From contig NZ_VWMY01000043.1 of assembly GCF_008905045.1 (NCBI RefSeq), positions 1 to 64,000 on the forward strand: 64,000 bases of DNA. Direction: 5' to 3'. Position 1 is the first letter of the stretch. The number at the start of each line of letters is the position of its first letter. This DNA comes from Streptomyces albicerus. GTDB lineage: Bacteria; Actinomycetota; Actinomycetes; Streptomycetales; Streptomycetaceae. Of the stretch, positions 17,395-26,298 are shown in pieces. Under the pieces are notes generated by a model. That model had not been told where the DNA came from, searched no databases, and was given only the letters and a program-made list of their open reading frames with translations. The position numbers and the translations under genes are program-made.

Positions 17395-18822
17395 ATGGCC
17401 CCAAGCGCCATGAGCCGTAACAAGAACTGGACGAAGTCACTCTCTGAAGCCCAGCCGGTCTCGTACTGGCTGGACGACCCCGGCAAGCCCCGCCCCGAGC
17501 CCGCCCTCACCACCGCCGAGACCTGCGACCTGCTCGTCGTCGGCGGCGGCTACAGCGGACTGTGGACCGCGCTCCTCGCCAAGGAGCGCGACCCCGGGCG
17601 CGAGGTGGTCCTGGTCGAGGGCCGCGAGGCGGGCTGGGCCGCCTCGGGCCGCAACGGCGGCTTCTGTGCCGCCTCCCTCACCCACGGCCTGGCCAACGGG
17701 CTGACCCGCTGGCCCGACGAGATCCACAAACTGGAGGAGCTGGGCGTCCGCAACCTCGACGAGATCGAGGCGGCCGTCGCCCGCTACTCCCTCGACTGCG
17801 ACTTCGAGCGCACCGGCGAGATCGACGTCGCCACCGAGCCGTACCAGGCCGCCGAACTGCGGGAGTGGTACGAGGAGTTGGAGCGCGAGGGCCTCGCGGA
17901 CGGCATGGAGTTCCTGGACACCGACGCGGTACGGGAACAGGTGGATTCACCGACGTTCCTCGCCGGCCTGCACGACCGCCGAGGCGTCGCCATGCTGCAC
18001 CCCGCCAAGCTCGCCTGGGGTCTCAAGCGTGCCTGCCTCGAACTGGGCGTCCGCGTCTACGAGAACACTCCCGCGCTCACCCTGAAGTCCTACGGCGCCG
18101 GAATGGCCGTACGCACTCCCTACGGCAGCGTCCGCGCCCGCCGGGTCGCGCTCGGCACGAACATCTTCCCGAACCTGGTCAAGCGCGTGCGTTCGTACAC
18201 CGTCCCGGTCTACGACTACGCGCTGATGACCGAACCGCTGACCGCCGACCAGCTCGCCTCCATCGGCTGGAAGAACAGGCAGGGTCTCGGCGACTCGGCC
18301 AACCAGTTCCACTACTTCCGGCTGTCCGCCGACAACCGGATCCTGTGGGGCGGCTACGACGCGGTCTACCCGTACGGCGGCCGGGTGCGCGCCGAGTACG
18401 ACGACCGGCCCGAGACGTACGCGAAGCTCGCCGGGCACTTCTTCACCTGCTTCCCGCAGCTGGAGGGCGTCCGCTTCACCCACGCGTGGGGCGGCGCGAT
18501 CGACACCTGCTCCCGCTTCTCGGCCTTCTTCGGCACGGCCCACCAGGGCCGCGTCGCGTACGCGGCGGGCTATACGGGTCTCGGCGTCGGCGCGACCCGG
18601 TTCGGCGCGGACGTGATGCTCGACCTGCTGTCGGGCGAGCGCACGGAACGTACGTCGCTGGAGATGGTCCGCAAGAAGCCGCTGCCCTTCCCGCCGGAAC
18701 CCTTCGCGTGGACGGGGATCGCGCTCACCAAGTGGTCGCTGGCGCGGGCCGACGCGCACGGCGGCCGGCGTAATCTGTGGCTGCGGACGATGGACAAGCT
18801 GGGCCTCGGCTTCGACAGCTGA
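17395..18822 (+). CDS. FAD-dependent amine oxidase/oxidoreductase (PuuB-like, DAO family)
   Basis: The 475-residue flavoprotein carries the FAD-binding motif VVGGGYSGLW (Gly50-x-Gly52-x2-Gly55) and the ASGRNGGFC segment typical of gamma-glutamylputrescine/amine oxidases of the DAO family. A late VAYAAGYTGLGVGATRFGADVMLDLL closes the FAD site. It would oxidise an amine brought in by the upstream importer to an aldehyde, releasing H2O2 or reducing an acceptor. The aldehyde dehydrogenase at the head of the operon would then oxidise that aldehyde. No glutamyl-putrescine ligase is seen nearby, so direct oxidation or a ligase elsewhere is possible. Confidence 0.85.
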   Translation: MAPSAMSRNKNWTKSLSEAQPVSYWLDDPGKPRPEPALTTAETCDLLVVGGGYSGLWTALLAKERDPGREVVLVEGREAGWAASGRNGGFCAASLTHGLANGLTRWPDEIHKLEELGVRNLDEIEAAVARYSLDCDFERTGEIDVATEPYQAAELREWYEELEREGLADGMEFLDTDAVREQVDSPTFLAGLHDRRGVAMLHPAKLAWGLKRACLELGVRVYENTPALTLKSYGAGMAVRTPYGSVRARRVALGTNIFPNLVKRVRSYTVPVYDYALMTEPLTADQLASIGWKNRQGLGDSANQFHYFRLSADNRILWGGYDAVYPYGGRVRAEYDDRPETYAKLAGHFFTCFPQLEGVRFTHAWGGAIDTCSRFSAFFGTAHQGRVAYAAGYTGLGVGATRFGADVMLDLLSGERTERTSLEMVRKKPLPFPPEPFAWTGIALTKWSLARADAHGGRRNLWLRTMDKLGLGFDS

Positions 18823-18871
18823 GGCCCCGCCCCTTGCGGACTGCTGAGGACCCACCCCTTGCCGGGCTGCT
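18823..18871. repeat. Imperfect 25-base direct repeat after the amine oxidase gene
   Basis: GAGGCCCCGCCCCTTGCGG and GAGGACCCACCCCTTGCCGG head two adjacent copies of a roughly 25-base unit, both ending in CTGCT, immediately after the stop. Confidence 0.5.
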
Positions 18872-18892
18872 GTGTGTGCGGTCTGCTCGCTG

Positions 18893-18933
18893 AGGGCGTG
18901 CGCGCCTGCTGGCCATCCACAGGCGTACGCCCT
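18893..18933 (+). terminator. Probable terminator hairpin of the polyamine operon
   Basis: AGGGCGTGCGCGCCTG and CAGGCGTACGCCCT form a long imperfect GC stem with an 11-base loop. There is no T-run, which is usual for actinobacterial terminators. Confidence 0.45.
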
Positions 18934-19053
18934 GCTCATCCACGTGACCCGGTTCACCACCAACTAGTTGCCGGAACCCGCGTAATGCCCGGCCCGGACC
19001 TCCCTCTCCCCTGTGACGCGACCAGCGTCTACACGAGAAAGGGAGGTTCCGCC

Positions 19054-19506
19054 ATGACAGGGGCCAAGACGGCGGTCGACTGGCTGGCATCCGTAGCTCC
19101 GGATCCCGAAGCCTGCCGCTGGGAATGGGAGCGCAATCCGATGGGGGTCGCGCTGCTTCCGGCGGGCAAGGCCTGGGACGTACTCATTCTGCCGGGCGAC
19201 CTCGGCTATCCGACGCTCGACGTGCTGACCCGGGTGATCGACCAACCGGGTCCCGTGCTCGTCGACTTCGGCGACGCCCGCATGGGCTTCTTCGTGCCGC
19301 CGGGCACGGCCGCCCGGTGGCTCGGCACGGGCGTACGCACCGCCGGGCTCGGCACCTGGATCGTCGTGCCGTACCCGGGCCGGTCCACCGGAGGGGTCCG
19401 CTGGCTGGTCCCACCGGACGGCTCGGGCACGCTCACGGATCCGACACTGCTGGAACTGGCGATGCACGAGGCCGCGGCGGGTCGCGCGACTGATGACCGG
19501 GGATAG
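19054..19506 (+). CDS. Conserved-looking hypothetical protein, 150 residues
   Basis: The ATG at 19054 follows AAAGGGAGG at the right spacing, so the short form is taken over a longer in-frame extension. The protein is soluble. It has no signal peptide and no motif I can name with confidence. The pattern VALLPAGKAWDVLILPGDLG, then VLVDFGDARMGFFVPPGTAARW and TWIVVPYPGRSTGGVRWLVPP, recalls the N-terminal part of bifunctional primase-polymerase (prim-pol) proteins. The catalytic residues are not clear. It lies alone between the polyamine operon and the chitinase gene. Confidence 0.75.
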   Translation: MTGAKTAVDWLASVAPDPEACRWEWERNPMGVALLPAGKAWDVLILPGDLGYPTLDVLTRVIDQPGPVLVDFGDARMGFFVPPGTAARWLGTGVRTAGLGTWIVVPYPGRSTGGVRWLVPPDGSGTLTDPTLLELAMHEAAAGRATDDRG

Positions 19507-19518
19507 CTGCCGGAAGCC

Positions 19519-19546
19519 TTGACAACAGGATTGGTCTGGACCAAAT
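19519..19546 (+). promoter_or_regulatory. DasR-type operator (dre) and -35 box of the chitinase gene
   Basis: TTGGTC-TG-GACCAA (19531-19544) is a perfect 6+6 dyad matching the DasR consensus family TGGTCTAGACCA. TTGACA sits at 19519-19524, so the operator overlaps the region where the -10 box should be. DasR is the GntR-family repressor of N-acetylglucosamine/chitin genes in streptomycetes. Repression relieved by glucosamine phosphates would follow. Confidence 0.8.
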
Positions 19547-19590
19547 TGAGCGCGCTCCACCCTCCAATTCCCCCATGCCAGGAGGTACTT

Positions 19591-21387
19591 GTGGATCGCA
19601 CCAGATCTGTCCTCGCCATCTGTGCGGCCACCGTCCTGGCCGTACCCGGCCTCGCCGCGCTCTCGTCGGCCGCCCGTGCGGCCGACGCGGACCTCGCGAG
19701 GAACGGCGGGTTCGAGTCCGCCCTCGACGGCTGGAACTGTACGGCGGGCAGTGTCGTCAACTCACCTGTACGGAGCGGCAGTTCGGCACTGAAGGCGACC
19801 CCGGCCGGCAGTGACAACGCACGGTGCGCGCAGACCGTGACCGTCAAACCCGACTCCCAGTACACCCTCGCCGGATACGTCCGCGGCAGCTACGCCTACC
19901 TCGGCGCGAGCGGCACCGGCACCACCGACGTCTCCACCTGGACGCAGTCCGCGCCGGACTGGCAGCGGCTCACCACCACCTTCCGCACCGGCCCGTCCAC
20001 CACCAAGGTCACGATCTACACGCACGGCTGGTACGGCACCGGCGCCTACCACGCCGACGACATCTCCCTGGTCGGCCCCGGCGTCGACGCGGGTCAACCA
20101 CCGGCCGCACCCACCGCCCTCACGGTCGGCACGGTCACGTCCACCAGCGTCGGCCTGTCCTGGCCGGCGGTCCCCGGCGCGACCGGATACGCCGTCTACC
20201 GCAACGGGGCGAAAGTCCAGTCGGCGACCGGCACTTCCACCACCGTGGCCGGCCTTTCGCCCTCGACGGCGTACTCCTTCCAGGTCGCCGCCGTGAACGA
20301 CGCCGGAGAGTCCGCGAAGTCGCCGACCGTCACGGCGACCACGACGGCGGGCCCGGGTGGCGGGCCCTCGGACCTCCCCGCCCACGCCCTGGTCGGCTAC
20401 CTCCACGCGAGCTTCGCCAACGGCTCCGGCTACACGCGGATGGCCGACGTCCCCGACAGCTGGGACGTCATCGACCTGGCCTTCGGCGAACCGACCTCCA
20501 CCACCTCCGGCGACATCCGCTTCAACCGCTGCCCGGCCACCGAATGCCCGAACGTCGAGAGCGACGCGGACTTCAAGGCGGCGATCAAGGCGAAGCAGGC
20601 GGCGGGAAAGAAGGTCCTGATATCCATCGGCGGCCAGAACGGCCAGGTGCAGCTGACGACCGCGGCGGCCCGTGACGCCTTCGTCTCGTCGGTCTCGAAG
20701 ATCATCGACGAGTACGGACTCGACGGCCTGGACATCGACTTCGAGGGCCACTCGCTCTCCCTGAACGCCGACGACACGGACTTCAAGAACCCGAAGACCC
20801 CGGTGATCGTGAACCTCGTCTCGGCCCTGAAGACCCTGAAGGCCAAGTACGGCGACGACTTCGTCCTGACGATGGCCCCGGAGACCTTCTTCGTCCAACT
20901 CGGCTACCAGTACTACGGAACCGGCAAGTGGGGCGGCCAGGACCCGCGCGCCGGCGCCTACCTCCCGGTCATCCACGCCCTGCGCGACGACCTGACACTC
21001 CTCCACGTCCAGGACTACAACTCCGGCCCGATCATGGGCCTCGACAACCAGTACCACTCCATGGGCGGCGCGGACTTCCACATCGCCATGACCGACATGC
21101 TCCTGACGGGCTTCCCGGTCGCGGGCGACGCCGGCAACGTCTTCCCGCCGCTGCGGCCCGACCAGGTGGCGATCGGTATGCCGGCGTCCACGAACGCGGG
21201 CAACGGACACGTACCGCCGTCCGAGGTCAACAAGTCCCTGGACTGCCTGACGAAGAAGACCAACTGCGGCCCGTACGCGACCCACGGCACCTGGCCCGCA
21301 CTCCGCGGCCTGATGACGTGGTCGATCAACTGGGACCGGTACGGCAGCTGGGAGTTCTCGAAGAACTTCGACGGCTACTTCGGCTGA
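19591..21387 (+). CDS. Secreted GH18 chitinase with N-terminal binding module and Fn3 domain
   Basis: The 598-residue protein starts at GTG 19591, with AGGAGG 5 bases upstream. It has a Sec signal (about 1-33), a beta-sandwich carbohydrate-binding module (about 36-165, ARNGGFESALDGWNC), a fibronectin type III domain (about 169-256) and a GH18 barrel. The barrel has the DGLDIDFE signature at 378-385, where Glu385 is the acid catalyst. It hydrolyses chitin outside the cell. The DasR-type operator upstream fits chitin control. Its 3' end overlaps the convergent PAP2 gene by 13 bases. Confidence 0.95.
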   Translation: MDRTRSVLAICAATVLAVPGLAALSSAARAADADLARNGGFESALDGWNCTAGSVVNSPVRSGSSALKATPAGSDNARCAQTVTVKPDSQYTLAGYVRGSYAYLGASGTGTTDVSTWTQSAPDWQRLTTTFRTGPSTTKVTIYTHGWYGTGAYHADDISLVGPGVDAGQPPAAPTALTVGTVTSTSVGLSWPAVPGATGYAVYRNGAKVQSATGTSTTVAGLSPSTAYSFQVAAVNDAGESAKSPTVTATTTAGPGGGPSDLPAHALVGYLHASFANGSGYTRMADVPDSWDVIDLAFGEPTSTTSGDIRFNRCPATECPNVESDADFKAAIKAKQAAGKKVLISIGGQNGQVQLTTAAARDAFVSSVSKIIDEYGLDGLDIDFEGHSLSLNADDTDFKNPKTPVIVNLVSALKTLKAKYGDDFVLTMAPETFFVQLGYQYYGTGKWGGQDPRAGAYLPVIHALRDDLTLLHVQDYNSGPIMGLDNQYHSMGGADFHIAMTDMLLTGFPVAGDAGNVFPPLRPDQVAIGMPASTNAGNGHVPPSEVNKSLDCLTKKTNCGPYATHGTWPALRGLMTWSINWDRYGSWEFSKNFDGYFG

Positions 21388-22211
21388 GGAGCTTTGCTGC
21401 CGCTGCGGCTCAGGAACATCGTGAGCCCCAGCAGCAGCATGGCGCTCAGACACCAGCTCCCCGCCACATCCAGCGTCCAGTGGTAGCCGCGCCGGACCAG
21501 CCCGAAACTCACGGCCGCCACCAGCACCAGATAGCCGATGACGAGTTCGCGTCGGCGATAGCGGCTGTGGAGCCATGGGAGCAGGAGGAGGACGGCCGCT
21601 CCGTAGGCGACGGCGGCTGTGGCCGTGTGGCCCGAGGGGTAGTAGCCGTCGCCCGCCATGCCGGGCGGGCCGGTGCGGCCGATGGCTTCCTTCATCGGAA
21701 CGACCAGGACCGGAACGGCGGCCATCGTGATCAGGGCCGCGAAGGGTGGGAGCCACCAGCGGAGGAGGGATGCGCGCCGTGCGCGCCGGCAGGCGTACGC
21801 GGAGACCGCGAGCAGGACCGGGACGGCGACCGTGACGTTGCCGAGGTCCGCGAGGAACTCGGCGGCGCCGTTCGGGAGGCGGCTGTCCGTGATCGACCCG
21901 GCCAGGCGCTCGTCCGCGCGGCGCAGCGGGGTGTCGACGGCGGCCTGCCAGGTGAGGAAGGCGAAGAGGAGGACCAACGGGCCCAGAACCCAGGCCGGCC
22001 GCCCCGGAACAGGGGGGGTAGTTCCGGGGCGGCCGATCAGATCGGGTTGTCGCTCGCCCCGGGGGGTTTGGGGCGGGCGACTGTCCGATCGGTGAGGAGA
22101 TCCAGAGCCGGAGGCTCCGGTTGTGTGCGCGATGGCACGACCAGGGCGAAGCTGGGGAGGCCCCGACCCGGTGTCACCCACAGTCCCCTGTGGGCGGGGT
22201 GTATCTCTCAT
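21375..22211 (-). CDS. PAP2-family membrane phosphatase
   Basis: The 278-residue product has a disordered N-terminal 65 residues, then about five hydrophobic helices. It carries the PAP2 motifs KEAIGRTGPP (KxxxxxxRP-like), YYPSGHTATA (PSGH) and RGYHWTLDVAGSW (RxxxxHxxxD-like). Such enzymes dephosphorylate lipid phosphates such as undecaprenyl pyrophosphate or phosphatidate at the membrane. The ATG at 22211 has a weak ribosome site. GTG at 22181, preceded by AGGGGAC, may be the true start, giving 268 residues. Confidence 0.83.
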   Translation of the reverse strand: MRDTPRPQGTVGDTGSGPPQLRPGRAIAHTTGASGSGSPHRSDSRPPQTPRGERQPDLIGRPGTTPPVPGRPAWVLGPLVLLFAFLTWQAAVDTPLRRADERLAGSITDSRLPNGAAEFLADLGNVTVAVPVLLAVSAYACRRARRASLLRWWLPPFAALITMAAVPVLVVPMKEAIGRTGPPGMAGDGYYPSGHTATAAVAYGAAVLLLLPWLHSRYRRRELVIGYLVLVAAVSFGLVRRGYHWTLDVAGSWCLSAMLLLGLTMFLSRSGSKAPQPK

Positions 22212-22342
22212 CTGGGTAGAACCTACGTCAGGGGCAGGGCGTCCGACAGACGGAATCGCGTCCCGCCATGCACCTCGCACACGTTCTTCACACGCCCCGC
22301 TCCTCGCTGCCCCGAGACCGGAACCGATGAGGCAGACTCCGC

Positions 22343-23677
22343 TCAGATGCGGGCAAAAGCCTGCTCGATGATGTCGAGGCCCTCGGTCAGCAGGTCCTCG
22401 CCGATGACCAGCGGCGGCAGGAAGCGCAGCACGTTGCCGTATGTGCCACAGGTCAGGACCAGCAGGCCCTCCTGGTGGCAGGCCTTGGCGAGCGCGGCGG
22501 TCGCCGCCGGGTTCGGCTCCTTCGTCGTACGGTCCGTGACCAGCTCGATGGCGACCATGGCGCCGCGGCCTCGGACGTCTCCGATGATGTCGAACTTCTC
22601 GGCCATCGCGCCGAGGCGGGCCTTCATGACCGCCTCGATGTTCTTCGCCCGCGCGTTGAGGTCGAGCTCCTTCATCGTCTCGATCGAGCCGAGGGCGCCC
22701 GCGCAGGCCACCGGGTTGCCGCCGTAGGTGCCGCCCAGGCCGCCCGCGTGCGCGGCGTCCATGATCTCGGCGCGGCCCGTCACGGCGGCGAGCGGCAGAC
22801 CGCCCGCGATGCCCTTGGCCGTGGTGATCAGGTCCGGGACGATGCCCTCGTCCTCGCAGGCGAACCACTGGCCGGTACGGCAGAACCCGGACTGGATCTC
22901 GTCGGCGACGAAGACGATCCCGTTGTCGGACGCGAACTTGCTGAGCGCGGGCAGGAAGCCCTTGGCCGGCTCGATGAAGCCGCCCTCGCCGAGGACCGGC
23001 TCGATGATGATCGCGGCCACGTTGTCCGGACCGACCTGCTTGGTGATCTGGTCGATGGCCTGCGCGGCGGCCTCGGGGCCCGCGTTCTCCGGACCGGTCG
23101 GCCAGCGGTAGCCGTACGCCATCGGCATGCGGTAGACCTCGGGCGCGAACGGGCCGAAGCCATGCTTGTACGGCATGTTCTTCGCGGTCAGCGCCATCGT
23201 GAGGTTCGTACGCCCGTGGTACCCGTGGTCGAACACGACGACGGCCTGTCGCTTCGTGTACGCCCGCGCGATCTTGACGGCGTTCTCGACGGCCTCGGCG
23301 CCCGAGTTGAAGAGGGCGCTCTTCTTGGCGTGGTCGCCCGGCGTCAGCTCGGCCAGCGCCTCGGCGACGGCCACGTACCCCTCGTACGGCGTGACCATGA
23401 AACAGGTGTGGGTGAAGTCCTGGAGCTGGGCGCTCGCCCGGCGCACGACGGCCTCGGCGCTCGCGCCGACGCTGGTCACGGCGATGCCGGAACCGAAGTC
23501 GATCAGCCGGTTCCCGTCGACGTCCTCGATGATCCCGCCGCCCGCCCGCGCGGTGAACACGGGCAGCACGGACCCCACACCGGCCGCGACCGCGGCGGTG
23601 CGGCGGGCCTGCAACTCCTGCGACTTCGGACCGGGAATGGCGGTGACGACACGGCGCTCCTGCGGAAGTGCGCTCAT
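22343..23677 (-). CDS. gabT: 4-aminobutyrate aminotransferase
   Basis: This 444-residue class III PLP aminotransferase has the VADEIQSGFCRTGQWFACE motif and the cofactor lysine Lys288 in TTAKG. Active-site pieces GGTYGGNPVACAGAL and FNSGAEAVENAVKIAR complete the GabT-type sequence. It transfers the amino group of GABA to 2-oxoglutarate, giving succinic semialdehyde. This is the step after the GABA-forming enzymes of the polyamine operon. The ATG at 23677 is preceded by AGGGAGCCCC-type sequence. No partner is cotranscribed. Confidence 0.92.
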   Translation of the reverse strand: MSALPQERRVVTAIPGPKSQELQARRTAAVAAGVGSVLPVFTARAGGGIIEDVDGNRLIDFGSGIAVTSVGASAEAVVRRASAQLQDFTHTCFMVTPYEGYVAVAEALAELTPGDHAKKSALFNSGAEAVENAVKIARAYTKRQAVVVFDHGYHGRTNLTMALTAKNMPYKHGFGPFAPEVYRMPMAYGYRWPTGPENAGPEAAAQAIDQITKQVGPDNVAAIIIEPVLGEGGFIEPAKGFLPALSKFASDNGIVFVADEIQSGFCRTGQWFACEDEGIVPDLITTAKGIAGGLPLAAVTGRAEIMDAAHAGGLGGTYGGNPVACAGALGSIETMKELDLNARAKNIEAVMKARLGAMAEKFDIIGDVRGRGAMVAIELVTDRTTKEPNPAATAALAKACHQEGLLVLTCGTYGNVLRFLPPLVIGEDLLTEGLDIIEQAFARI

Positions 23678-23966
23678 GAGGGGCTCCCTGGGGGTCTTGC
23701 GAACGGCTTACGGACGACTTGCGAACGGGTTTCTTCGGACGCTCGGCTTCCTTCTTCGCAGGCTATGGCCGGGGACGGGGGGTGGGCATGCTCCATCTGG
23801 GCGTTGTCAGGAGATTCGCTTGTCCGCCGTGGACATAGCGTGGGCGTGGAGCGGTCAAGGTCCGGGGGCGGCCGTGCCCGGACGAGTCCGGCCCGGTAAG
23901 CGGTGAACTCCCCTTGTGGGGGCATTAGATTGACTGGCTAACGACATATGGAGCGGCTGGTCAGGG

Positions 23967-26093
23967 GTGGCAGAGGCGATGGACAGCGACGGCACGCAGG
24001 ACGCACGGGGCACGCACGCCGATCGTGTGCCGCGGCCGGCGGGGCCGCCGCAGGTGCCACCACGGCCCGCGCAGGCGCCCGGGGGGTCGCCCGTGTCGGA
24101 CGGGTCGGCCTTTCTCGCGTGGCTGCGGACTCCGCGGCCCGAGGCCGCGCCGGGTGTGTGGCGGTTCGGGCATCGGCCACGGCCGGAGGAGGAGCCCGAG
24201 GAGATTCCGGCCCGGCAGTTGCTGAGCGGGGCGCTGGTCGCCTTTCTTGTGGGGTGGCTGATCTGGTCGTTGCTGTGGAACGGCTATCTCGGCGGCTGGT
24301 GGCTGCTGCCGCTCTACGCGATGATTCCGGACTCCTGGGCCGAGCCGCACAGCTTCGGATCCGTCGTGGTCGTCTACGCCTACTACCTGGTCATCGCGCT
24401 CGGGATCATGATCGGAGTCGGGCGGCTCGGCCGGTGGAGTGAGGTGTGGCGGCGCTACGGGCTGCCCGCCTGGCGTCGGGCCGCACCCGTGAGCGAACGG
24501 CCGCCCGTGCCCGAGGAGGATCCCGCCCAGTGGAACCAGCTGCGGGGCGCCGGTGCCGCCGATGCCGCCGACCGGCTTGCCGCCGAAGCGCGGACCGGGC
24601 TCATGCGCGATGTCGATCACGCGCGGATCGCCCGGGCCTGGCAGGGCGTACGGAGCGGGCGGCACAGTCTCGCCACCTTCAGCGGGGCCGTGCTGAGGGA
24701 CGGCGCCGCCGCGTGTCTGCATCCCTCCGGGGACCGGGACCTCCCGGGGCGGCTCGCGACGCACGACCTCGTCACCGGACAGGTACGGCTCGGTACGACC
24801 GCCGACGACCCGCGGAATCCGTACTCCTATCGCGGGACGGGGCTGGCCCTTGGGCCGGAGCTCCTCGGCACCTCGCTGCTCGCCGTCGGGCCCGCCGGGT
24901 CCGGCAAGACCGGCGGTGTCGTCTGGCCGCTCGCCGAGTCGCTGTGTCTGCACGCGCTCGCCGGGCGGGCCGCCGTGGTCGTGGTCGGGGCCGCGGGGGC
25001 CGGGCTCGGGCCGGCCGACGCGTACGACGTCGTGGTGCGGGTCGGGAACCCCGACTCCGTGTACGACCTCGATCTGTACGGCGGCACCACCGACCCGGAC
25101 GAGGCCGCGGCCGTGCTCGCCGAGGCGCTCGTCGGGGATCTCGCCGATCCGCATCCCGGCGGGGACAGCCGGCGGTCCACCACCGTGCTCGCCCAGCTGC
25201 TCGGGCCGTACCGCGCCGTTCACGGGCGCTTCCCGTCCGTACCCGAGCTGAGGCAGCTCCTCGACGGCGCGCCCGGCCCGCTCGGTGCGCTCCGCAAGGC
25301 GCTCACGGAGGCGGGTCAGGAGTCGTTGCTGCGGGAACTCGACGCGCGGGAGCGGCAGTTGGGGCATCCCGGAGACGTGGGAGGCGTGCTCGCGGATCGG
25401 GTGGCCCTGCTTGACCGGCCCGCCTTCGCCGGCTTCTTCGACACCTCCGGACAGTCCCGGCCCTTCTCGCTGCGAGCCCTCGACCATCCCGTACGCGTGC
25501 GGATCGATCTGCCCGAGCGCGGACATGCCGACGCCTCCCGGATTCTCGCGCGGCTCGTGCTCGCCCAGTTCGCGGCCAGTGTCGCCCTGCGGGAGGACCG
25601 GTCGCTGTTCGCCTGCCTCGTGCTCGACGACGCCACCGGGGTCATCACGCCTGAGGCCGTACGCGGGATTCAGCGGCTGCGGTCCGCCAACGCCGGCGTC
25701 GTGATGACGCTCCGTACGCTCGACGACGCGCCGCGGCCCCTGCGGTCGCCGCTGCTCGGTGCGATCGGGTGCCGGATGGCGCTGTCCGGGCTCACGCCGT
25801 GGGACGGGCAGGACTTCGCCGAGGTGTGGGGCAAGGAGTGGACCGAGGCGCGGGACGTCACCGACCGGCAGATCATCGCCGAGACGCCGGCCGGGAAGGC
25901 CGTGCACATGCTGCGGCGGGTGATCACCGGGCATGCGCCGACGGCCCGGGCCGTGACCGTGCGGCAGGTCGAGCGGGAGCGGTGGTCCGCGTCCGAGCTG
26001 GCGCACGGGGTGCCGCCGGGGCACGCGGTGCTCTCGCTCACCAGTGTGCGGGGCGAGCACGCGCCGCCGTTGCTGGTGGATCTGCGCAGCTGA
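23967..26093 (+). CDS. Orphan membrane ATPase, FtsK/VirD4-like ATP/GTP-binding protein
   Basis: The 708-residue protein has a Pro-rich N-terminal 60 residues and two hydrophobic segments (about 88-118 and 131-153). The soluble part has Walker A GPAGSGKT (308-315, Lys314) and a Walker B-like CLVLDDATG (Asp554, Asp555), the pattern of FtsK/VirD4 coupling ATPases. The start is GTG 23967. ATG 23979 is an alternative. No transfer, relaxase or septation genes are nearby, so this is not evidently part of a mobile element. Role unknown. A DNA- or protein-pumping function is inference from the fold. Confidence 0.78.
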   Translation: MAEAMDSDGTQDARGTHADRVPRPAGPPQVPPRPAQAPGGSPVSDGSAFLAWLRTPRPEAAPGVWRFGHRPRPEEEPEEIPARQLLSGALVAFLVGWLIWSLLWNGYLGGWWLLPLYAMIPDSWAEPHSFGSVVVVYAYYLVIALGIMIGVGRLGRWSEVWRRYGLPAWRRAAPVSERPPVPEEDPAQWNQLRGAGAADAADRLAAEARTGLMRDVDHARIARAWQGVRSGRHSLATFSGAVLRDGAAACLHPSGDRDLPGRLATHDLVTGQVRLGTTADDPRNPYSYRGTGLALGPELLGTSLLAVGPAGSGKTGGVVWPLAESLCLHALAGRAAVVVVGAAGAGLGPADAYDVVVRVGNPDSVYDLDLYGGTTDPDEAAAVLAEALVGDLADPHPGGDSRRSTTVLAQLLGPYRAVHGRFPSVPELRQLLDGAPGPLGALRKALTEAGQESLLRELDARERQLGHPGDVGGVLADRVALLDRPAFAGFFDTSGQSRPFSLRALDHPVRVRIDLPERGHADASRILARLVLAQFAASVALREDRSLFACLVLDDATGVITPEAVRGIQRLRSANAGVVMTLRTLDDAPRPLRSPLLGAIGCRMALSGLTPWDGQDFAEVWGKEWTEARDVTDRQIIAETPAGKAVHMLRRVITGHAPTARAVTVRQVERERWSASELAHGVPPGHAVLSLTSVRGEHAPPLLVDLRS

Positions 26094-26298
26094 GGTGCGT
26101 GAGGGGGCTGTGGGGCTCCTGAGACGTTTCTGAGGGATTTTTGAGGAGTGAGCCGAGCAGGACGTCCGGACATATGGTCACGGGTTGACCGTACGGTGAG
26201 GCAGAATCGACATAGGTCGTTCATACGCCGCGGCCAAAGAATCACAAAGATCACGTTGCCCGTGACCGTCGAAGAACCTGTGAAGACCTGAAGGCCCC

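Noticed and set aside
23967-26093. Integrated conjugative element around the FtsK/VirD4-like ATPase
   Set aside because: No integrase, relaxase, spread genes, direct repeats or tRNA attachment site are visible nearby.
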